The position numbers and the translations under genes are program-made. DNA of 46,574 bases from Actinomadura sp. KC345 (GTDB lineage Bacteria > Actinomycetota > Actinomycetes > Streptosporangiales > Streptosporangiaceae): NCBI RefSeq assembly GCF_004348515.1, contig NZ_SMKH01000024.1, positions 1-46,574 of the forward strand, read 5' to 3'. Position 1 is the first letter of the stretch; every line of letters starts with the position of its first letter. The notes beneath the pieces are model-generated. The model searched no databases. It was not told the origin of the DNA and was given only the letters and a program-made list of their open reading frames with translations. Of this stretch, positions 42,601 through 46,574 are shown in pieces.

Positions 42601-42785
42601 AGGTCACGATCGACGAGGACCGCTGCGCGGGCCACGGCATCTGCTGCACCACGTGTCCCGGGGTCTTCGACCTGAGCGACGACGGCCACGCTACGGTCGG
42701 CACCGGCGAAGTCCCTGCCGAGCACGAGGAGGACGTCCGCAGGGCGGTCCTCAACTGCCCCGAACGGGCGATCACCGCGGAGTGA
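42597..42785 (+). CDS. [3Fe-4S]-type P450 ferredoxin
   Basis: Protein of 62 aa with CAGHGIC near the start, then CTTCP and a late NCPERAI. The second Cys position of a 4Fe motif is His (C-X2-H-X2-C), as in small 3Fe-4S actinomycete ferredoxins that feed P450s. Its ATG overlaps the P450 stop. No dedicated ferredoxin reductase gene is next to it; a host reductase may serve. Confidence 0.92.
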   Translation: MKVTIDEDRCAGHGICCTTCPGVFDLSDDGHATVGTGEVPAEHEEDVRRAVLNCPERAITAE

Positions 42786-43104
42786 CGCCTGAGGTGGTGC
42801 ATCCGACCACCCGGCACACGCAATGCACTCCGGCCCGCACGGCGGGCTCCGGGACTCCGTGCCATGCGTCCGGTTGAGCGACCTGTACATACCGGGAGGG
42901 TGGGCGGCTCCGGCCGCGTGTCGATCCCGTCCGGCTACGCCCTCACCCGTGCCAACCTCACCGCGAGGCCTGCGCCTTATCTACGATTCGGCCCGCAACC
43001 GCGGCCGGTGAACCGTGCCAGAGTTCCTGCCAGGCACTCCGCCGCGCGTGCAGCGCCCTGGACGAGACCAGCGTTGCCGTGACGATCGATCCAGCTCGCG
43101 ACAC

Positions 43105-43129
43105 CGGTGGCGGCTCCGAGCCGCCACCG
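43105..43129. terminator. Hairpin after the P450-ferredoxin unit
   Basis: CGGTGGCGGCTC (43105-43116) and GAGCCGCCACCG (43118-43129) are perfect arms around one base. In practice this is a stem of about 9-10 bp with a small loop. It lies about 320 bp after the ferredoxin stop. Confidence 0.55.
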
Positions 43130-43174
43130 TTGCAAGTGTCGTTCGTCGTGACGTAGAGTGCAGATGCTAGTTCT

Positions 43175-43189
43175 GAGAATGACATTCTC
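43175..43189. promoter_or_regulatory. Perfect island operator GAGAAT-gac-ATTCTC without an obvious target
   Basis: This perfect dyad is followed only by a short degenerate open stretch (GTG 43222) and then a gene with its own ribosome site and no link to the pathway. It is likely the promoter of a deleted catabolic gene. Confidence 0.65.
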
Positions 43190-43524
43190 CGTTCGCGGTG
43201 ATCTGAGGGAGCGCGCAGACGGTGGACGACTTCAGGTCTGTGGACTTCCGCGGCGACGCGGTGGCGGCCGGTGCGTACCACGGGGTGTTGCGTCAACGGT
43301 GCCCGGGGCACCGGGAACGTCGTTGCGATGCGCTCCACGATCGTTCTGCCGACCTGCGCCGACAATCACGCTCTGCTGATGCGGCTGACCCCGGCGCCGC
43401 CGTACTTGTTTCGATTCGGCGAATATGGCTTCGGCGAGCTCATCCCCCACCGGACTCGACGTGCGCCGTGAGCTGCGCGCGTTCGCGGCCGCCCGACCGA
43501 TGGCACAGACAAGGAGACGCAACG

Positions 43525-45501
43525 ATGCAGAGAAGCCCGGTGGCAGGTACCCGAGTGCGCAAGCGAGCCCTGGCTCTCGGGGTCGTTGTGCTGATGACGA
43601 GCACGCTCTTGCAGGGCATCGGTGGAGCGGGGGAGAGCGCGCAGCGCACGGCCGCCACGGCTGTCGAGTACTCCTCGCCGGGTACTCCCGGCGTTCGGAA
43701 CTACCCACCGGCACCCGCACCGGAACGCGTCGATGTGCGACGGCTTCCGCTGCCACCTGCGCCACCGTCGACCGACCCCGGTTCCTGCGTCGTGCGCACC
43801 GGATGCATCACCGACTCTGGAGGACCCGGCTGGACGCCGGACGGCCGCCACGTCATCGTGTACGTTGACTACGCCGGGGCCCCGGAGGGAAGCGTCTACA
43901 CCGGGGAGCAGATGCTCATCGTGAAGGCCGACGGGAGCCGGTTCTCGAACGGCGAGCCGTGGAAGTGCCTCACGTGCGGGGTGCCACCCGAGAACCGTCA
44001 GGGCACAGGCGGGGGCTACAGCTACGTGCAGCCGTTCGCCGACGGCAGGCGGGTACTCGGCGGCACCAACATCGTCGACTGCGGGCGCCATCGGGTAGTC
44101 GACGAGGCGTGCACTCCCGACCGGGTGCGCATTCACCCGATCCGCTGGAACGTGACTCCCGACGGCTCCGGGGGCGGCGGCAGCATGCGGGAGCTCCGTC
44201 TGCACCCCGACAACGAGCACCTTGGCTGGAGCAGTGTGACGGTCGCGCCCGGCAACAGGTTCGAGCAGTTCTCCTACCTGGGACGGCTGGTGTTCAACCC
44301 TGCCCCGGAAACCGGGCAGCCACGTGTGCCGCGCTACGAGCTCACAGCCGTCACCTTGCTGTTCGACGCCTCACCGCAGGCGCAGCCACTGAGGGTGAAG
44401 CCCGGCAAACCCGGCGAGCTGGAGTACGACCCGCGGGCTCGTTCGGTCGGAGAGCTCCGCGGCTTCTCCAGCGACGGCCGGGAAGTCATCTACGTCGGCT
44501 ATCCCGAGGAGTCGGCCAACATCGACGTGTTCGCCGCCGACCTGACCACCGGGAAGGTGCGCAGGCTCACCAGGCATCCGGAGTACACCGATCCCGTGGA
44601 CGCCTCACCGGACGACAAGTGGATCGTCGCGGAGGACACCAGGGGGACGGACCGGCAGATGTTCGTGGCGGGAATGCGGGCCATTCCGCCGGTGACCGAC
44701 GTGCTGACCACGAGCGCCGTGTCGTCGATCCGCAACAACCACCAGCGCCGGTTCTTCCAGCCCTACCTCATCGACCGGTACGGCGACCGCGGTTCGTACA
44801 ACGGCCAGCAGCTCAACGCCTGCACACCGCGCCACAAGCCGGGGCCGGGCAGCATCTGTGACCCGAACTGGAACGCCAGCGCCGACCCGGCCTGGTCGCC
44901 GAACGGCACCAGCGTCGTGTACGGGCAGCGCCTCGTCAAGGCTCCAGCGTGTGGGGGAGCCAACCCGCTCCCGTGCCCCGAGTCCACCGAGCCAGGTGGC
45001 CGCATGTCGCGGCTGATGCTCGCCAGGCTCGTGGAACGCAGGCCTCAGCGGCCCAAGCCCGTCGTCCCCATTTCGGACGAGGTGAGCTGGGGAACGCCGT
45101 ACGAGGCGGGTGACCCGGCGGCCGTGCGTCCCTATCCCCCGGAGGGGACGTACACGTTGCGCGGCCGGCGGTCCGGTTCCGCGACGGTGGAGATCTCCTG
45201 GAACGAGGCCGGCACCACCGTGGAAACGGTCGCGGCGCGTTACACCGACTACTCCGACGACGGCGCCCACGTGCTCAACGGCACCGAGCGCGTCACCAGG
45301 GAGAACCCGACGCAGACCTCGAGCACGCTGCACTGGTACTCCGACCTCGTCCAGACCGGCCGCACCAACGGCACGAAGAAGACCAGCCCGGACGGCTTCC
45401 ACCTGACCATCGACCTGTTCGAGACGGTCTTCGACGCGACCGGAACGATGACGACCACGCTCGACGGTCGCACCTACCGGCAGCCCGCGAACGGAACCTA
45501 G
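43525..45501 (+). CDS. Secreted TolB-like beta-propeller protein
   Basis: Protein of 658 aa from ATG 43525 (AAGGAGAC upstream). It opens with a signal peptide: basic RVRKRALALG, then a hydrophobic VVVLMTSTLLQ stretch. The mature part has WD40-like/TolB-type repeats, visible as TPDGRHVIVY, FADGRRVLGG, SSDGREVIYVGYPEESANIDVFAADLTTGKVRRLTRHPEY and SPDDKWIVAEDTRG, plus several Cys pairs that may form disulfides outside the cell. The C-terminal third is a beta-rich domain without named motifs. It is unlike the flanking catabolic genes and probably not part of that island. The function is unknown. Confidence 0.8.
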   Translation: MQRSPVAGTRVRKRALALGVVVLMTSTLLQGIGGAGESAQRTAATAVEYSSPGTPGVRNYPPAPAPERVDVRRLPLPPAPPSTDPGSCVVRTGCITDSGGPGWTPDGRHVIVYVDYAGAPEGSVYTGEQMLIVKADGSRFSNGEPWKCLTCGVPPENRQGTGGGYSYVQPFADGRRVLGGTNIVDCGRHRVVDEACTPDRVRIHPIRWNVTPDGSGGGGSMRELRLHPDNEHLGWSSVTVAPGNRFEQFSYLGRLVFNPAPETGQPRVPRYELTAVTLLFDASPQAQPLRVKPGKPGELEYDPRARSVGELRGFSSDGREVIYVGYPEESANIDVFAADLTTGKVRRLTRHPEYTDPVDASPDDKWIVAEDTRGTDRQMFVAGMRAIPPVTDVLTTSAVSSIRNNHQRRFFQPYLIDRYGDRGSYNGQQLNACTPRHKPGPGSICDPNWNASADPAWSPNGTSVVYGQRLVKAPACGGANPLPCPESTEPGGRMSRLMLARLVERRPQRPKPVVPISDEVSWGTPYEAGDPAAVRPYPPEGTYTLRGRRSGSATVEISWNEAGTTVETVAARYTDYSDDGAHVLNGTERVTRENPTQTSSTLHWYSDLVQTGRTNGTKKTSPDGFHLTIDLFETVFDATGTMTTTLDGRTYRQPANGT

Positions 45502-45523
45502 AGGGCCGACGAAGGTCTTGTAT

Positions 45524-45556
45524 GAGGGCTGTCCGGCCGTGGGCCGGACAGCCCTC
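45524..45556. terminator. Strong hairpin after the propeller gene
   Basis: The 15-bp perfect arms GAGGGCTGTCCGGCC and GGCCGGACAGCCCTC enclose a 3-base loop, 22 bp after the stop. Confidence 0.78.
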
Positions 45557-45559
45557 GGG

Positions 45560-46057
45560 TCATGCGCCGGCAGGGGAGAGGTGCCGGAGGCCGTGTCCGG
45601 TAGATCTTGGGTGAGGTCGCGGAGCCAGATCTTTGATGGAGGCGACGTCGATGGCGCCCTCGTAGGCGAAGGCCCTCTTGTCGTAGCGGGTTGCGGCCGC
45701 CCCGGAACTGCTTGAGCAGGCTGGTTGGGTAGCCGCGCGGCGAGACCGCCTTGATACCCCGGCGGCGGAGATGGGCGCGGATGGCCCGACTGGAGTAGGC
45801 GTTGTCGGCCAGCACACGGTCGGAGCGGACTCGATCGCGGCCGATGCAGCAGCGTTTGAGGTCAGCCGGGCGGTCGGTCGGCAGCACCGGTCGGCGGCCA
45901 AGTGGATCTTGGTGGTGAGCCCGCCGCGGGACCGGCCCAGTGCCTCACGGCCGTCGGGTTCATCCCCTCTCAGAGGTCCCCTTCTGCGGAGCCGACTCGG
46001 AATGAACGGCGCGAGCCGCTCCCACTTCGCATCAGTCAACTCGAACCGTCGCGTCAC
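45560..46057 (-). mobile_element. IS5-type transposase relic
   Basis: The frame opens with MTRRFELTDAKWERLAPFIPS, the IS5-family N-terminus. An internal deletion joins it to EALGRSRGGLTTKIHLAAD. Coding then passes to another frame (SDRVLADNAYSSRAIRAHLRRRGIKAVSPRGY, with the DDE-type Asp) and returns through LKQFRG to ATRYDKRAFAYEGAIDVASI. A full transposase needs about 270 aa, so most of the middle is missing. The element is dead and I find no convincing pair of terminal inverted repeats. It suggests past mobile-element activity at the island edge. Confidence 0.78.
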
Positions 46058-46075
46058 CGACCAGCGTCTCAGGTT

Positions 46076-46574
46076 TCAGCGTACGGTCACCCGGACGGCG
46101 GCGAGGTTCTGGATCAGGCCGTACGGGGAGTGGGGGTCGCCGTTGTGCTGCGCGGTTACGCGGGCGACGGTGTGATAGGTGCCGGGCTTGGTGAAGGTGT
46201 GGGTCGTTCGCCGGTGGATCGCGGGTCGGTTCGGGGGCGGCGCGGCGGTGAAGGTGCCGGTTCCCTGGAAGTCCCATTCCACTCGGACGATTTTTCCTGT
46301 GCCGGGTGGGACCTGGGCGCGGAGCGAGAAGGTGACGGGCCTGCCGGCCGGGTGCGCGCCGGGGCGGACCCGTAGCGTCGCGACCGGCTGGAGGCCGTGG
46401 CGCCGCGCGGCGGTCGGTGCGAGTCTGACCTGGCTGTCGGAGTCGACGTGGTAGCCGGTCGTCGCGGGCGGCCTGCTGCCTCGCGCAACCCAGGCGTCCA
46501 GGTAGAGCAGTGCCTGCTGCAACTCGCCGTCGTATCCGACGATGTGGGCGGCGGCGTCGTGGGCGGGGCTGGCG
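46076..46574 (-). CDS. C-terminal part of an extracytoplasmic protein with PKD-like domain (partial)
   Basis: The reading frame is open to the window edge, so the gene begins outside. The visible 166 residues read ASPAHDAAAHIVGYDGEL, then LYLDAWVARGSRPPATTGY, then a PKD-like beta-sandwich (VTFSLRAQVPPGTGKIVRVEWDFQGTGTFT and THTFTKPGTYHTVARVTAQ). PKD domains occur in secreted enzymes and surface proteins as spacers. The preceding segment resembles the end of a larger secreted hydrolase, but which one cannot be said. Confidence 0.65.
   Translation of the reverse strand, partial: ASPAHDAAAHIVGYDGELQQALLYLDAWVARGSRPPATTGYHVDSDSQVRLAPTAARRHGLQPVATLRVRPGAHPAGRPVTFSLRAQVPPGTGKIVRVEWDFQGTGTFTAAPPPNRPAIHRRTTHTFTKPGTYHTVARVTAQHNGDPHSPYGLIQNLAAVRVTVR

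Larger units (their letters stand above)
42786..43524. other. Gene-poor boundary region with an orphan operator
   Basis: About 740 bp lie between the ferredoxin and the secreted propeller gene. They hold a terminator-like hairpin and a perfect dyad, then a stretch open from GTG 43222 (VDDFRSVDFRGDAVAAGAYHGVL) that loses coding sense after about 30 residues. I recognise no family in it. The region looks like the eroded right edge of the island. Confidence 0.5.

Noticed and set aside
42793-42811. GGTGG/CCACC stem after the ferredoxin gene
   Set aside because: The stem is only 5 bp with a 9-base loop, too weak to call a terminator; the hairpin at 43105 is stronger.
43222-43524. N-terminal extension of the propeller protein
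   Set aside because: ATG 43525 has a ribosome site and is followed directly by a signal peptide; the upstream part has no coding character.
45524-45556. Terminal inverted repeat of the IS relic
   Set aside because: The two arms are adjacent with a 3-base loop, so it is a hairpin terminator; no matching copy is seen at the far end of the relic.

Overview
The window is GC-rich DNA with many GTG and TTG starts, ATGA/GTGA stop-start overlaps, a luciferase-like (LLM, F420-type) oxidoreductase, KshB-like and Rieske oxygenase components and several TetR regulators. This points to an actinomycete (Actinomycetota). A genus such as Actinomadura is plausible but cannot be decided from the sequence.

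Positions 116 to about 42785 form one catabolic island devoted to CoA-thioester chemistry. From left to right it holds: a DUF35-thiolase-like fusion, a hydrolase relic and DoxX (116-2638); a TetR gene divergent from a two-subunit acyl-CoA dehydrogenase and a broken hydratase (2647-5666); a leftward SDR/carboxymuconolactone-decarboxylase pair (5743-7048); a rightward operon of aldehyde dehydrogenase, class III CoA-transferase, a Liv-type ABC importer, a small membrane protein and an amidohydrolase (7245-16540); a leftward KshB-like reductase, crotonase and defective alpha/beta hydrolase (16976-19493); an acyl-CoA synthetase, amidohydrolase, synthetase relic, two-subunit B12 acyl-CoA mutase, LLM oxidoreductase, CoA-transferase and second synthetase (19558-28265); an SDR (28350-29111); a synthetase-thiolase-MeaB operon (29166-32699); a frameshifted thioesterase and a second TetR (32714-34267); a leftward Rieske oxygenase operon (34382-37428); a small Cys protein and a pseudogene graveyard (37619-38730); two more TetR genes; and a P450-ferredoxin pair (41308-42785).

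The unifying signal is a 15-bp dyad, GAGAAT-N3-ATTCTC. It occurs, perfect or degenerate, upstream of nearly every transcription unit of the island (about a dozen copies; four are perfect). Two closely similar TetR proteins (2647-3312 and 33593-34267) are the natural candidates to bind it. At two promoters the dyad abuts the start codon, implying leaderless mRNAs under direct repression. The copy at 43175 has no recognisable target and probably marks the eroded right edge of the island. Beyond it lie a secreted beta-propeller protein, an IS5-type transposase relic and the end of an unrelated extracytoplasmic protein.

Inferred logic: an organic acid enters through the Liv-type importer, is activated by synthetases or CoA-transferases, is oxygenated by the Rieske/KshB-like and P450/ferredoxin systems, and is dismantled by dehydrogenase, hydratase, retro-aldolase-like, thiolase and amidohydrolase steps. 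A B12-dependent carbon-skeleton rearrangement serviced by its own MeaB chaperone sits among them. The mutase keeps the carboxylate-binding Tyr and Arg of methylmalonyl-CoA mutase but has Ala in place of the active-site Tyr243, so its substrate is probably a bulkier carboxyacyl-CoA. The growth substrate is not identifiable here. Many broken genes (two hydratases, a synthetase, an acyl-CoA dehydrogenase, a thioesterase, a SnoaL-like gene) show that the island is partly decaying or has been remodelled.
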